Source: an uncultured Bacteroidota bacterium
GTDB taxonomy: Bacteria > Bacteroidota > Bacteroidia > Flavobacteriales > Flavobacteriaceae
Reading direction: 5' to 3'
DNA length: 36,472 nt
NCBI GenBank assembly: GCA_902536935.1
Contig: CACAZM010000018.1
Location: 1 to 36,472, forward strand
Made by a program: the position numbers and the translations under genes. Positions 23,045-32,369 of this stretch are shown piece after piece; the first letter of the stretch is position 1; each line of letters starts with the position of its first letter. The notes beneath the pieces are model-generated. The model did no database searches, was not told the origin of the DNA, and saw nothing but the letters and a program-made list of their open reading frames with translations.

Positions 23045-24364
23045 ATGCAAATAACGCGAAAAGACGTTGACGCACTAAATGCTGTCATTACAATCGCAAT
23101 CAATAAGGGGGATTTAAGTCCCAAAATCGATTCGGTTCTCACTTCCTATCGAAAACGTGCAAATATCCCTGGCTTTCGCAAGGGCAATGTACCCATGGGA
23201 TTGATCAAAAAGCAATATGGAGCTGCCATCAAAGCGGATGAGGCAAACAAAATGCTACAGGAATCATTATCCAACTATATCAGCAAAGAAAAAATTGCCT
23301 TATTGGGCAATCCACTCCCTGTTGAGCGCGAAGACTTTGACTGGGATGCCGACACCATGTTATTTGACTTTGAATTGGGATTAAGCCCATCGTTTGAGGT
23401 CAAACTAAAAGGGCGAAAAGCCATTACCCATTACCAGATTACAGCGGACAACGAAACCATTGACAAACAAATCGAAAGAATGCGTAGCCAATACGGGAGC
23501 TTGCATGCCGAAAATATTGTCGCCGGTGGTGTTGAGGTTACAGCCCAGTTTACAGCTGAGGGCGTGGACAACAAGTCCACCTTTTCTATCGATGACATCA
23601 AAAGCAAAGCCCAAAAGAAAAAAGTATTGGGGTCCAAAGTTGGCGACACCATCGAACTCAAAACTAAAGGGCTTTTTGCCGATGATCACAAGTTGAAGCA
23701 TGTATTGGGTTTGGATCACGACAAGGCACATGGTTTGTCGATTCGGGTAAATTGTACAATCGAAGAAATCAACCGCAGAGAACTCGCCGACATGGATCAA
23801 GAGTTTTTTGATAAGGTCATGGGGAAAGACGCAGTGAAAAGCGTATCTGAACTCAAAGAAAAACTCATGGCAGATGCAGAACGTCAATTTGCAACCCAAT
23901 CCGATCAGAAAATGCTAAACGACGTGACCGAGTCTCTGATTGACAACACCAAATTTAATTTACCTGCTGACTTTTTAAAAAAATGGATGCAAACCTCTGG
24001 TGAAAATCCAATTTCCGAAGATCAAGCAGCTGAGGAATATGCCAAAGCCGAACGCGGTATTCGATACCAATTGATTGAGGCAAAATTGGTAGAGCAGTAC
24101 GACCTGAAAATCGATCGTGAGCAAATCAAATCCTTTGCAAGAGACATGATTCAAAGGCAAATGGCGCAGTTTGGTCGCACGGATGTATCCGATCAAGAAC
24201 TCGACGATATTGCAGAGCGTATTTTGGGGAATCAAGACGAAATTAAGCGCATCTCTGATCAGTTGATGAGCAAGAAAATGACCGATCTGTTTCGTGAGGA
24301 GGCCAACCTAAAGATCAAGAAAGTGAGCTACGAAGATTTTGTCAAGCAAGCATACAAATCATAA
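23045..24364 (+). CDS. tig: Trigger factor
   Basis: Trigger factor is the ribosome-bound chaperone. The 439-residue protein begins with the ribosome-binding domain carrying the docking signature GFRKGNVP (43-50). A middle PPIase-like domain (about 150-230) follows, poorly conserved and probably without prolyl isomerase activity, as is usual in Bacteroidota. The long alpha-helical C-terminal arms (about 240-439) contain EFFDKVMGKD and repeated acidic and basic helices. It has its own promoter and precedes clpP and clpX, a conserved order that places nascent-chain folding beside ATP-dependent proteolysis. Confidence 0.93.
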   Translation: MQITRKDVDALNAVITIAINKGDLSPKIDSVLTSYRKRANIPGFRKGNVPMGLIKKQYGAAIKADEANKMLQESLSNYISKEKIALLGNPLPVEREDFDWDADTMLFDFELGLSPSFEVKLKGRKAITHYQITADNETIDKQIERMRSQYGSLHAENIVAGGVEVTAQFTAEGVDNKSTFSIDDIKSKAQKKKVLGSKVGDTIELKTKGLFADDHKLKHVLGLDHDKAHGLSIRVNCTIEEINRRELADMDQEFFDKVMGKDAVKSVSELKEKLMADAERQFATQSDQKMLNDVTESLIDNTKFNLPADFLKKWMQTSGENPISEDQAAEEYAKAERGIRYQLIEAKLVEQYDLKIDREQIKSFARDMIQRQMAQFGRTDVSDQELDDIAERILGNQDEIKRISDQLMSKKMTDLFREEANLKIKKVSYEDFVKQAYKS

Positions 24365-24394
24365 ATTGTCTATCTTTAAACCTTAACAAATACA

Positions 24395-25054
24395 ATGGAC
24401 CACAGTAAAGAATTTAAAAAATACGCGATTCAAGAGCATGGAATCAACAGTTTGTACTACGACCAATTGGTGAGTAGTATGACTCCATATATCATTGAAG
24501 AACGCCAAATGAATGTGGCACAAATGGATGTATTCTCACGTTTGATGATGGATCGCATTATCTTTTTGGGAACCGCTATCAATGACAGTGTGGCCAATAT
24601 CATTCAGGCACAACTGTTGTTTTTGGAGAGTACAGACAAAACCAAAGACATTCAAATCTATATCAACTCTCCAGGCGGAGGGGTATATGCTGGTTTGGGA
24701 ATTTATGATACGATGCAGTTTATCGGTCCTGATGTAGCCACGATATGTACCGGGATTGCAGCTTCAATGGCTGCAGTGCTTCTCTGTGCAGGTGCCGACG
24801 GAAAACGCTCAGGACTCACGCACTCTCGTGTGATGATCCACCAACCTTTGGGTGGGGCACAAGGACAGGCGTCGGATATTGAAATTACGGCTCGTGAGAT
24901 TTTAAAACTCAAAAAAGAACTCTACGAAATCATTGCCAAGCACTCTGGACAGAAATACGATAAGGTCTACGAAGACTCGGATCGGGATTACTGGATGAAA
25001 GCCCCCGAGGCGAAAAAATACGGTATGATCGACGAAGTCTTGGTTAGGAACTAA
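24395..25054 (+). CDS. clpP: ATP-dependent Clp protease proteolytic subunit
   Basis: ClpP forms the tetradecameric serine protease chamber used by ClpX. The 219-residue protein has the full triad with family spacing: Ser124 in GIAASMAAV, His149 in VMIHQPLGG and Asp198 in DSDRDYWM. YINSPGGGVYAG (from about 89) marks the oxyanion region. The N-terminus is longer than the mature E. coli enzyme and is likely a processed propeptide. It lies 30 bases after tig, with a poor -7-like TATCTTTA at 24371-24378, and 6 bases before clpX. Confidence 0.96.
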   Translation: MDHSKEFKKYAIQEHGINSLYYDQLVSSMTPYIIEERQMNVAQMDVFSRLMMDRIIFLGTAINDSVANIIQAQLLFLESTDKTKDIQIYINSPGGGVYAGLGIYDTMQFIGPDVATICTGIAASMAAVLLCAGADGKRSGLTHSRVMIHQPLGGAQGQASDIEITAREILKLKKELYEIIAKHSGQKYDKVYEDSDRDYWMKAPEAKKYGMIDEVLVRN

Positions 25055-25060
25055 CACCCC

Positions 25061-26290
25061 ATGGAAAACAAAGAACTTACCTGCTCATTTTGTGGAAAAA
25101 AGAAAGACGACACCAGTCTATTAATCGCTGGATTGGACGCGCACATTTGCGACCGCTGTATTGAACAAGCCAACGGAATAATTCTCGAAGAATCAACAAA
25201 TAAAGCGGTGGAGGCTAATCGAGGAAACATTTCTTTGGGAAACCCCAAGCAAATCAAGGCATTTTTAGACGACTATATCATTGGTCAAAATTATACCAAA
25301 AAGGTGTTATCCGTAGCCGTTTATAACCATTACAAACGATTGCTTCAACAAAAAAACGATGTAGAAATCCAAAAGAGCAATGTTTTGATGGTTGGAGAAA
25401 CGGGAACGGGTAAAACGCTCATTGCCAAAACGATTGCCAAAATGCTCAATGTGCCCTTGGCGATTGTTGATGCTACTGTGCTAACTGAGGCAGGCTATGT
25501 TGGGGAAGATGTGGAGAGTATACTCACTAGACTTCTCCAGGCGGCTGACTATGACCAAAGCAAGGCTGAAAAAGGCATTGTATTTATAGATGAGATAGAT
25601 AAAATTGCTCGTAAAAGTGACAATCCGTCTATTACCCGTGATGTTTCAGGAGAAGGTGTTCAGCAAGCATTGCTGAAACTTCTCGAAGGGACGGTAGTCA
25701 ATGTACCTCCCAAAGGTGGTAGAAAACACCCTGATCAGAAGTTTATCGAAATTAATACTGAGCACATCCTGTTTGTCGCAGGTGGTGCTTTTGATGGGAT
25801 TGAAAAACACATTTCTAAACGGCTTAACATGCAGTCGGTGGGTTATAGTGCTGCTAAAAAAGGCGATCACTACGGAGTGTCAAACAACTTACTTTCCTAT
25901 TTGGTCCCCTCAGATTTAAAAGCATTTGGATTAATCCCTGAAATTATTGGACGCTTGCCAGTGTTGACTCATATGGATTCTCTGGACGCCAAAGCATTAC
26001 GTGCGATTTTGACCCAGCCAAAAAATGCAATCATCAAGCAGTATAAAGCGCTTTTTGCTTTAGATGAAATCGAATTTAGTATCTCAGATGGAGCACTTGA
26101 CTTTATCGTTGAAAAAGCAGTGGAATATAAGTTGGGGGCACGTGGTTTGCGATCGCTTTGTGAGGCCGTTCTCACCGATGCGATGTTTGAGCTTCCTGGA
26201 ACAAAAGAGAAAGAGTTTCGGGTCTCCAAAACCTATGCAGTCAATAAGCTCAATAAGTCAAAACTGCAAGCACTAAAAGCAGTTTCTTAG
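25061..26290 (+). CDS. clpX: ATP-dependent Clp protease ATPase subunit ClpX
   Basis: ClpX unfolds substrates and feeds them to ClpP. The 409-residue protein has the N-terminal zinc-binding domain (C8, C11, C30, C33), Walker A GETGTGKT, the pore loop GYVGED, Walker [12 protein letters not shown], sensor-1 and sensor-2 regions (GARGLRSL) and [17 protein letters not shown]. The loop that docks on ClpP reads VGY where E. coli has IGF. The gene follows clpP by 6 bases. Its stop overlaps the convergent GH3-like gene by 4 bases, with no terminator between them. Confidence 0.96.
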   Translation: MENKELTCSFCGKKKDDTSLLIAGLDAHICDRCIEQANGIILEESTNKAVEANRGNISLGNPKQIKAFLDDYIIGQNYTKKVLSVAVYNHYKRLLQQKNDVEIQKSNVLMVGETGTGKTLIAKTIAKMLNVPLAIVDATVLTEAGYVGEDVESILTRLLQAADYDQSKAEKGIVFIDEIDKIARKSDNPSITRDVSGEGVQQALLKLLEGTVVNVPPKGGRKHPDQKFIEINTEHILFVAGGAFDGIEKHISKRLNMQSVGYSAAKKGDHYGVSNNLLSYLVPSDLKAFGLIPEIIGRLPVLTHMDSLDAKALRAILTQPKNAIIKQYKALFALDEIEFSISDGALDFIVEKAVEYKLGARGLRSLCEAVLTDAMFELPGTKEKEFRVSKTYAVNKLNKSKLQALKAVS

Positions 26291-27801
26291 CGATTCATTT
26301 CTAGTAGAATATCAACAAATTCTCGACTGTTAGACAGCCGCGGGATTTTATTTTGTCCGCCCAGTTTGTTTCTATCTTTTAACCAATCGTGAAATAAGTT
26401 TTCTCTTCCAATATGTATTTCTAAAGAGTCGAGAGTCATGTTTTTATATCGCTTTGCTTCATAGTCTGAGTTGAGCTCTTGCAAGCGTTTGTCAAGGTCA
26501 TTCATAAATTGATCTATATCCTTTGGAGGTGATTTGAACTCTACAATCCACTCGTGTTTTCCTTTTTTCTTCCCATTCATAAAAACGGGGCCAGCAGTAA
26601 AGTCAATGACCGAAGTTTGATGTGCTTTACTCACATCGGCAAGGGCGGTTTCTGCGTTTTCAATTACAAGTTCCTCCCCAAATACATTGATATGGTGCTT
26701 GGTTCGTCCAGTGATTTTAAAACGAAAAGGGTTGGTTGAGGTAAAACGTATGGTGTCCCCAATTTGATAGCGCCAAAGGCCTGCATTGGTCGTGATTACT
26801 ACAGCATAGTTTTTTCCCGTTTTGACTTCGGACAAGCGAATCGCAGTTTGATTGTTTGTTCCATAGGTATCCATGGGGATAAATTCATAAAAGATACCAT
26901 AATCGAGCATCAATAGGAGTTCGTCAGAGTCATTTAGATCTTGTATGCCAAAAAAGCCTTCGGAAGCATTATAGATTTCATAATATTGAAAATCGTCACT
27001 AGGGAAAATATTGTGATATTCGTTTCGATAAGGATTAAAGCTCACTCCGCCATGGAAGTACACTTCGGCATTTGGCCATAATTCCAAAAGATTTTGATGA
27101 TCAGTTTGTTCTTGAATCTTTTGCAAAAGGACAAGCATCCATGATGGTACTCCTGCTAGGGAGGTAACATCTTCATTGACGCACGCTTGGATGATGGCTT
27201 GCATTTTTGTTTCCCATTCCTCCATCATTGAGACCTTATGACTAGGTGTACTTACAATCTCTGCCCAAAGTGGTAGATTCTCGATGATAATCGCAGATAA
27301 ATCTCCAAAATAGGTGTTGTTTTCTTCGTAAAGAGACTTACTTCCACCCAAGCGCAATGCCTTTCCCTGAAAGAGTTGCGAATCGGGATTGTTATTAAAA
27401 TACAAGCTCAGCATATCTTTACCAGCCTTAAAATGACATTCATTAAGAGCTTCTTTTGAAACGGGGATAAATTTGCTTTTGGCGTTAGTTGTACCACTTG
27501 ATTTGGCAAACCATTTGATATTGGAAGGCCAAAACAGGTTCTGTTCCCCTTTTCGAGTCCGACTGATGAGATCAGCCAAGTTCTCATAGGATGAGATAGG
27601 CACTTGATCTGCAAACTGTTTGTATGAAGTGATAGATGAAAATCCATGTTTTTGTCCAAACCAAGTGTTTTTGGCTTGATCGATTAGCTTGGTTAGCAAT
27701 TCGCTTTGCACCTCGTTGGGGTATTTGAGAAATAGCTCAATCTGGTGTACCCTCTTTTTGAGGAACCAAGACAATACAGAATGGAGCAACGGGATGGGCA
27801 T
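26287..27801 (-). CDS. GH3-like acyl-adenylate-forming enzyme
   Basis: This 504-residue protein is of the GH3 family, known in plants for joining amino acids to jasmonate or auxin. The three adenylating motifs are present: [15 protein letters not shown] (motif I, from 101), [11 protein letters not shown] (motif II) and [17 protein letters not shown] (motif III). The N-terminus has [18 protein letters not shown], the common opening of Bacteroidota members. So ATP-dependent activation of a carboxylic acid, with transfer to an amine, is the expected chemistry; the bacterial substrate is unknown. It is convergent with clpX (4-base overlap) and divergent from a DUF2797 gene. A -7 box lies 19 bases upstream of its ATG. 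Confidence 0.9.
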   Translation of the reverse strand: MPIPLLHSVLSWFLKKRVHQIELFLKYPNEVQSELLTKLIDQAKNTWFGQKHGFSSITSYKQFADQVPISSYENLADLISRTRKGEQNLFWPSNIKWFAKSSGTTNAKSKFIPVSKEALNECHFKAGKDMLSLYFNNNPDSQLFQGKALRLGGSKSLYEENNTYFGDLSAIIIENLPLWAEIVSTPSHKVSMMEEWETKMQAIIQACVNEDVTSLAGVPSWMLVLLQKIQEQTDHQNLLELWPNAEVYFHGGVSFNPYRNEYHNIFPSDDFQYYEIYNASEGFFGIQDLNDSDELLLMLDYGIFYEFIPMDTYGTNNQTAIRLSEVKTGKNYAVVITTNAGLWRYQIGDTIRFTSTNPFRFKITGRTKHHINVFGEELVIENAETALADVSKAHQTSVIDFTAGPVFMNGKKKGKHEWIVEFKSPPKDIDQFMNDLDKRLQELNSDYEAKRYKNMTLDSLEIHIGRENLFHDWLKDRNKLGGQNKIPRLSNSREFVDILLEMNR

Positions 27802-27820
27802 AAATAGAGTATATTTATGA

Positions 27821-27828
27821 CAAAAATA
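27821..27828 (-). promoter_or_regulatory. -7 promoter element of the GH3-like gene
   Basis: On the minus strand this reads TATTTTTG, with 19 bases before the ATG at 27801. It lies inside the N-terminal extension that an earlier DUF2797 start (27817) would imply, which favours the later DUF2797 start. No -33 element is obvious. Confidence 0.45.
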
Positions 27829-27843
27829 ACGAAAAAAAGAACG

Positions 27844-28641
27844 ATGATTGAAGGCCCTTTGTGCAAGATGAGAACGGAACTAAACGAACCGATCGATTAC
27901 TATATGAAGTTCCCATCTGTGTTTGTTCGTGTCAATGACCTTATCGGGAAATCAATTTCCTTGACCCATACTGGCTTTTGCTGTATGAGCTGTGGTATTG
28001 ATCAACCGATTTTTAGACAGGGTTTTTGTAAGTCTTGTTTTTTTGAAATGCCGAGCGCAGGCGATTGGGTGATGCGTCCAGAGCTCAGTAAGGCCCACTT
28101 GGACATTGAAGACCGTGATTTGACTTATGAAAAAAAAGCACAGCTGCAACCTCATATTGTTTATCTGGCTGTGTCTAGTGGTCTTAAAGTAGGGGTAACA
28201 CGAAAAACACAAGTACCCACTCGCTGGATCGATCAAGGGGCTCACCAAACCATTCCGATTGTGGAGCTACCAAACCGATACTTGGCTGGAATTACGGAAG
28301 TTGCACTCAAGGCACACTACAACGACAAAACCAATTGGCGACAAATGTTAACCAATATTCCGGAAACCATGGACCTTGTATCGGAAAGAAAACGGGCCTT
28401 GTCCTATCTTCCAGATGAAGTAAAAGACTATTCTAGTAGTGCACTGCAAGAAAAAACATTGTATTTACAGTTCCCACTCCAAAGTCTGCCTCCAAGTGTA
28501 ACGAGTGTAAATCTTGTGAAGACAAAACAATTTACAGGAACTCTTATGGGTGTAAAGGGGCAATACCTTATTTTTTCGGATAACAAAGTCATTAATGTAC
28601 GTGGACATGAAGGGGTTTGTGTCTCTCTATCAGTTGCTTAA
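27844..28641 (+). CDS. DUF2797 family protein with zinc-ribbon-like cysteines
   Basis: This 265-residue protein matches the DUF2797 family as I remember it: MIEGPLCKMRTELNEPIDYY at the start, then two CxxC pairs (C47/C50 in CCMSCG and C62/C65 in FCKSCF), GDWVMRPELSKAHL, DIEDRDLTYEKKAQLQPHIVY and GVTRKTQVPTRWIDQGA. The four cysteines probably bind zinc. The function is unknown. The stretch YLAVSSGLKVGVTR with a following R-W-x-D-Q-G recalls GIY-YIG-like folds, but I would not call a nuclease. I chose ATG 27844 rather than 27817, which would add nine basic residues over the GH3 promoter. It overlaps the convergent serine hydrolase by 4 bases. Confidence 0.82.
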   Translation: MIEGPLCKMRTELNEPIDYYMKFPSVFVRVNDLIGKSISLTHTGFCCMSCGIDQPIFRQGFCKSCFFEMPSAGDWVMRPELSKAHLDIEDRDLTYEKKAQLQPHIVYLAVSSGLKVGVTRKTQVPTRWIDQGAHQTIPIVELPNRYLAGITEVALKAHYNDKTNWRQMLTNIPETMDLVSERKRALSYLPDEVKDYSSSALQEKTLYLQFPLQSLPPSVTSVNLVKTKQFTGTLMGVKGQYLIFSDNKVINVRGHEGVCVSLSVA

Positions 28642-29870
28642 TTCAATGCCCTATACACCTCGTTTTGAAAAGGTGTATTGATATCTTCCCCACCTGGCAT
28701 CTGCTGGGTCATTGTGATACCAATGGCCTTTTTTTCTGGGTCGATAAAAAAATGTGTACTGAAATAACCGCCCCATTGGAGTTGTCCAGTCCCACCTGGG
28801 CGATTCATTTTTTCCGGTATCAAGATGACCGAAAACCCCAATCCAAATCCAGCTCCTTCTTCACTATATAAATCAGCAGTATGATTGGTTCGGATGTTCT
28901 TTACAGTATCTGCTTTGAGAATTTGAGCCCCATTCCAAGTTCCATTGTGAAGGATCATCAAACAGAACTGCGCATAATCAGTAGCTGTTGAAAACAAACC
29001 GTGGGTACCTCCATAAATGGTATTTCCTGAAGTAGGGACTTGCTGCTCGTGTCGTTTGACAGTATTTCTTTCATTTCTACTATGGAGTTTCATTACACGT
29101 CGAGATTGTAATTCATCCAGGTTATAGCCCGTATCATTCATGTCAAGGGGGTCAAAAATATTTATCTTGAGATAGGTTGGTATGGATTGTTTGGTAACTC
29201 GCTGAAGGATTAGTGCCAAGATATCTGCGCCAGCACTATAGTACCACTGTGTTCCTGGCTGCGCCACTAGCGGAAATGATAAAAGTGTTAACACCCTGTC
29301 TTCTAGGGATTCATGAGAACGATAGTTTAGCGTTTCATCATATAGCGCTTTGAAAATCTGCTTATCAAGATTACTGTCACCAAGCCCATGAGATAGGCCT
29401 GAAGTATGGGTGAGCAAGTCGAGAATTGTCATAGATTTATTGACCTTTTGTGTTGGGCTATCTACTCCAAGATCAAGGTTGAGGGCCACCCTTAAATCTT
29501 TTACTTCAGGTATATACATTTCAATTGGATCATCAAGTGCCACTAGGCCACGCTCAATAAGCTGCATAATAGCAACACTCATGATGGGCTTTGTCATGGA
29601 CTGGATGTAATATATGCTATTGGTTTTAAGAGGAGTCTTAGCGGCAACATCCGCAACCCCTTGGGCTTGATGCCAAACAATATGATCATTCAAAACAATT
29701 AGTGTTTCAACTCCTGCTAAGGATTTATTTGAAATCGAATGCTCATAGTGAGCATAGAGGGAGTCTAAGGAACTTTGGCGAAAGTCTTGCCCATGACCAA
29801 CAACGATGCATATCAGCCAAAAAATGACAAATAAAATTGAGTGTTTATCGTTAAAGTTTGATTTCTTCAT
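28638..29870 (-). CDS. Serine hydrolase of the beta-lactamase class C / esterase family
   Basis: This 410-residue protein has a signal peptide (residues about 11-28, ending in VVGHG). The penicillin-binding-type motifs are SMTK (nucleophile Ser91, Lys94) and YYSAG at 210-214, where Tyr211 is followed by S-A instead of the x-N of true beta-lactamases. A third-box-like GGTGQLQWGG lies near the C-terminus. LLTHTSGLSHG is the usual family segment. This is the esterase or peptidase-like group (EstB-like, LACTB) with unknown substrate; beta-lactam resistance should not be assumed. It overlaps the upstream transporter gene by 20 bases. The catalytic domain faces the periplasm. Confidence 0.88.
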   Translation of the reverse strand: MKKSNFNDKHSILFVIFWLICIVVGHGQDFRQSSLDSLYAHYEHSISNKSLAGVETLIVLNDHIVWHQAQGVADVAAKTPLKTNSIYYIQSMTKPIMSVAIMQLIERGLVALDDPIEMYIPEVKDLRVALNLDLGVDSPTQKVNKSMTILDLLTHTSGLSHGLGDSNLDKQIFKALYDETLNYRSHESLEDRVLTLLSFPLVAQPGTQWYYSAGADILALILQRVTKQSIPTYLKINIFDPLDMNDTGYNLDELQSRRVMKLHSRNERNTVKRHEQQVPTSGNTIYGGTHGLFSTATDYAQFCLMILHNGTWNGAQILKADTVKNIRTNHTADLYSEEGAGFGLGFSVILIPEKMNRPGGTGQLQWGGYFSTHFFIDPEKKAIGITMTQQMPGGEDINTPFQNEVYRALN

Positions 29871-30552
29871 TTATCTCTAGCTTATAGTAGGAACGAATCC
29901 AATTGACACTCAAATAGAGTAAGGGCGTATCGATAAGAGCCACTAGAATTTTAAATACAACGCCAGAGATTAAAAGACCGAGGAAAGTATCCCATGGCAA
30001 CACACCAAAGACACATAACAAGCCAACGACTGTAAAGGTATCGATAAACTGAGAGGCAAAGGTAGAGAAGTTGTTTCGCAACCATAGGTGTTTACCTTCC
30101 GTTAGGTTTTTCCAAAAATGATAGATACGAATGTCGATAAACTGTGCAAAAAGATACGCCATCATTGAAGCCAATACAGCAATGGGCGATAAGGCAAATA
30201 CGTTCTTGAAGGTTGCATCTCCGATGGGTGAATTTGGGAGCGCAGGGACTATGCCAGCCAGCAGAAGAATACCCATGGAAAAAAAAGATGCAAAAATACC
30301 GGCAACTACCACTCTGTTTGCAGCCTTTCTACCAAAAATTTCAGAGATCAAATCGGTTACCAAAAAGGTTATGGGATAGGGTAGGATGCCGACAGAAAGC
30401 TCAAACAATTTGTTTCCCATGATTACCCAATCGAAGGGATACCAATAGAAAAATTTCTGAAAAATAAGATTAGATACAACTAAAGAGGTGATAAATAGTG
30501 CGGCAAGATATAGATAGAGTTTTTGCGCGGCAAGATGTTTTGAGGAGTCCAT
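29851..30552 (-). CDS. Queuosine precursor transporter (YhhQ / VUT family)
   Basis: This 233-residue protein has about six membrane helices. Family patterns are SNLIFQKFF near the N-terminus, ITFLVTDLISEIFGRKAANRVV (the conserved D and E residues), and AQFIDIRIYHFWKNL and ASQFIDTFTVVGL, the repeated Q-F-x-D motif. E. coli YhhQ imports the queuosine precursor preQ0 and/or preQ1. It sits between SppA (1-base TAATG overlap) and the serine hydrolase (20-base overlap), so the three are one transcript. No queuosine synthesis gene or riboswitch lies in the window. Confidence 0.9.
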   Translation of the reverse strand: MDSSKHLAAQKLYLYLAALFITSLVVSNLIFQKFFYWYPFDWVIMGNKLFELSVGILPYPITFLVTDLISEIFGRKAANRVVVAGIFASFFSMGILLLAGIVPALPNSPIGDATFKNVFALSPIAVLASMMAYLFAQFIDIRIYHFWKNLTEGKHLWLRNNFSTFASQFIDTFTVVGLLCVFGVLPWDTFLGLLISGVVFKILVALIDTPLLYLSVNWIRSYYKLEINEEIKL

Positions 30553-32306
30553 TAACGGATATTGAGTTCAAAAGGAATCCGCGCCTGAATATGGTCGATT
30601 TGTGTTTTTTGTTTTGAAAATAATAATTGAAAATACTGAACTGATTTTTCAATGTCAGTTTGCCCAAACGGACTTGACTGAAGAGATTGAAGGAAGGATT
30701 CAAAATCATCGCTAAACTTGGGGTAGTTCGTTGTTCGATAAGATTCTGTTTCTGCTAACTTAGCGGCATAGGCAACGGCTTCTTCAAGTCCACCTAAAGA
30801 GTCAACCAAGCCAATATTGTAAGCGTCAGAACCACTCCAAACGCGACCTTGTGCAACCATGTCAACTTCCTCAACACTCATATTTCTGCCCGTTGCAACA
30901 CGCTCCAAAAAGGTTGAGTACACACGTTTGATTTGTTGTCTGATTTCCTGTCTTGCCGATGGAGTGAGAGACTTCATTGGGCTATAAAGCAATGCGTTTG
31001 GATGCGTGCTTACTTGTTCTGCACGCACGCCCCAGTTTTTGGCCAAATCCTCAACAAGTGGGAGAATACCAAATACGCCAATCGATCCCGTGATTGTTGT
31101 TGGCTCAGCAAAGATATAGTCTGCTCCTGCAGCAATATAGTACCCACCAGATGCAGCCACGTCACCCATAGAAACCACAACTGGCATTTCTTCTTGTAGG
31201 GCTTCTATTTCTTGATAAATCAGTTCCGAAGAAAGTGCGCTGCCACCTGGAGAGTTTATGCGGATGACCGCAGCTTTGGTTCGATCATTCTCTTTTATTT
31301 TTTTGAGAGTTCGTATAAATAGCTCTTGTCCGATTTGAAATTCACCACCCTCACCATAAATTATCTCTCCTTGGGCATATATCACGGCAATTCGATCTTT
31401 ACCATCGCCAAGATGGGATTTGACAGTTTGTTGATAGTCTTCAATATCAATGGTGTTTAGCTTATCGTCCTCACCTAATTCCATTTGGTTTCTCAACAAC
31501 TCATTGTACTCGTTTCGTAAGAGTGTATTATCAACTACCCCGATTTTCACTGCATTTGCAGCAACTGAGGCATCTAAATTCGATGCAATTTGATTGATTT
31601 TTTCGGAATTCAAAGCTGTGCGTTCTTCCATTTTCACAAGCATTTCTTTCCAGAAGCTATCCAAGAGGGATTTGATTTGTTGCCGATTTTCATCGCTCAT
31701 TTCATCTCGTAAAAAGGGCTCGACAGCACTTTTGTAGGCACCATTTCGAATCACTTGCATCTGAACGCCAGTAATGTCTTGAAATTCTTTCAGGTAGAGA
31801 ACTTCAGAAGCAAGCCCACTAATATCTATACCGCCTTCAGGATGAACAAAAACAGAATCTGCAACCGATGCGAAATAGTAGTCTTTTTGGGTATAAAAAT
31901 CATGATAGGCATAGATGAACTTTCCAGACTCTTTAAAATCTGTAAGCGCATCACGCATAGCTTGGGTTTGTGACATCCCAGACTGCAAAAAGGTGTGCTC
32001 AATGCTGATTCCTTCAATTCGTTCGTCGTCCTTTGCTGCGCTAATAGAGGACAAAATTTTATCCAAACCAACCGCCTCAGCATCGAGATCAAAAGCTGCT
32101 TCTAATTCAAACTGATTTGGACTGCGATCCGTAACTGGCTTTTGCAAGTTGATTGTCAAGATTGATTTTTCTTTTACACTCACCTCTTCAGTACTGTCAA
32201 TTGATGAAGCCACACCAGCAATGATTATAAATAGAAACACAAAGGCGAGTAGAATGGCGATGAAGGTTCCAAGAACTGAAGCGAGTAAATTTTTTAAAAA
32301 CTGCAT
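30552..32306 (-). CDS. sppA: Signal peptide peptidase SppA, long (67 kDa) type
   Basis: SppA is a membrane serine protease that degrades leftover signal peptides. The 584-residue, two-domain form is like E. coli SppA. One N-terminal membrane helix (about 9-34) is followed by an N-terminal domain with the catalytic Lys192 in RNGAYKSAVEPF. The C-terminal domain has Ser386 in MGDVAASGGYYIA, after RINSPGGSALSSE. The Lys-Ser dyad is thus split between domains, as in the known structure. The ATG at 32306 has a -7 box 16 bases upstream. It is the first gene of a three-gene minus-strand operon. Confidence 0.94.
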   Translation of the reverse strand: MQFLKNLLASVLGTFIAILLAFVFLFIIIAGVASSIDSTEEVSVKEKSILTINLQKPVTDRSPNQFELEAAFDLDAEAVGLDKILSSISAAKDDERIEGISIEHTFLQSGMSQTQAMRDALTDFKESGKFIYAYHDFYTQKDYYFASVADSVFVHPEGGIDISGLASEVLYLKEFQDITGVQMQVIRNGAYKSAVEPFLRDEMSDENRQQIKSLLDSFWKEMLVKMEERTALNSEKINQIASNLDASVAANAVKIGVVDNTLLRNEYNELLRNQMELGEDDKLNTIDIEDYQQTVKSHLGDGKDRIAVIYAQGEIIYGEGGEFQIGQELFIRTLKKIKENDRTKAAVIRINSPGGSALSSELIYQEIEALQEEMPVVVSMGDVAASGGYYIAAGADYIFAEPTTITGSIGVFGILPLVEDLAKNWGVRAEQVSTHPNALLYSPMKSLTPSARQEIRQQIKRVYSTFLERVATGRNMSVEEVDMVAQGRVWSGSDAYNIGLVDSLGGLEEAVAYAAKLAETESYRTTNYPKFSDDFESFLQSLQSSPFGQTDIEKSVQYFQLLFSKQKTQIDHIQARIPFELNIR

Positions 32307-32322
32307 AGCAAGCTTATTTCTA

Positions 32323-32330
32323 CAAATATA
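32323..32330 (-). promoter_or_regulatory. -7 promoter element of sppA
   Basis: On the minus strand this reads TATATTTG, an exact TAnnTTTG match, with 16 bases before the sppA ATG, in the short divergent gap before folK. No -33 TTG is clear. Confidence 0.5.
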
Positions 32331-32369
32331 AATGAATATGATTTCTTTTACGACTTTTGTGATGTGGAA

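Noticed and set aside
23405-23899. 164-codon open frame on the minus strand inside tig
   Set aside because: It is fully antisense to trigger factor, has Cys- and Phe-rich nonsense composition and matches no family.
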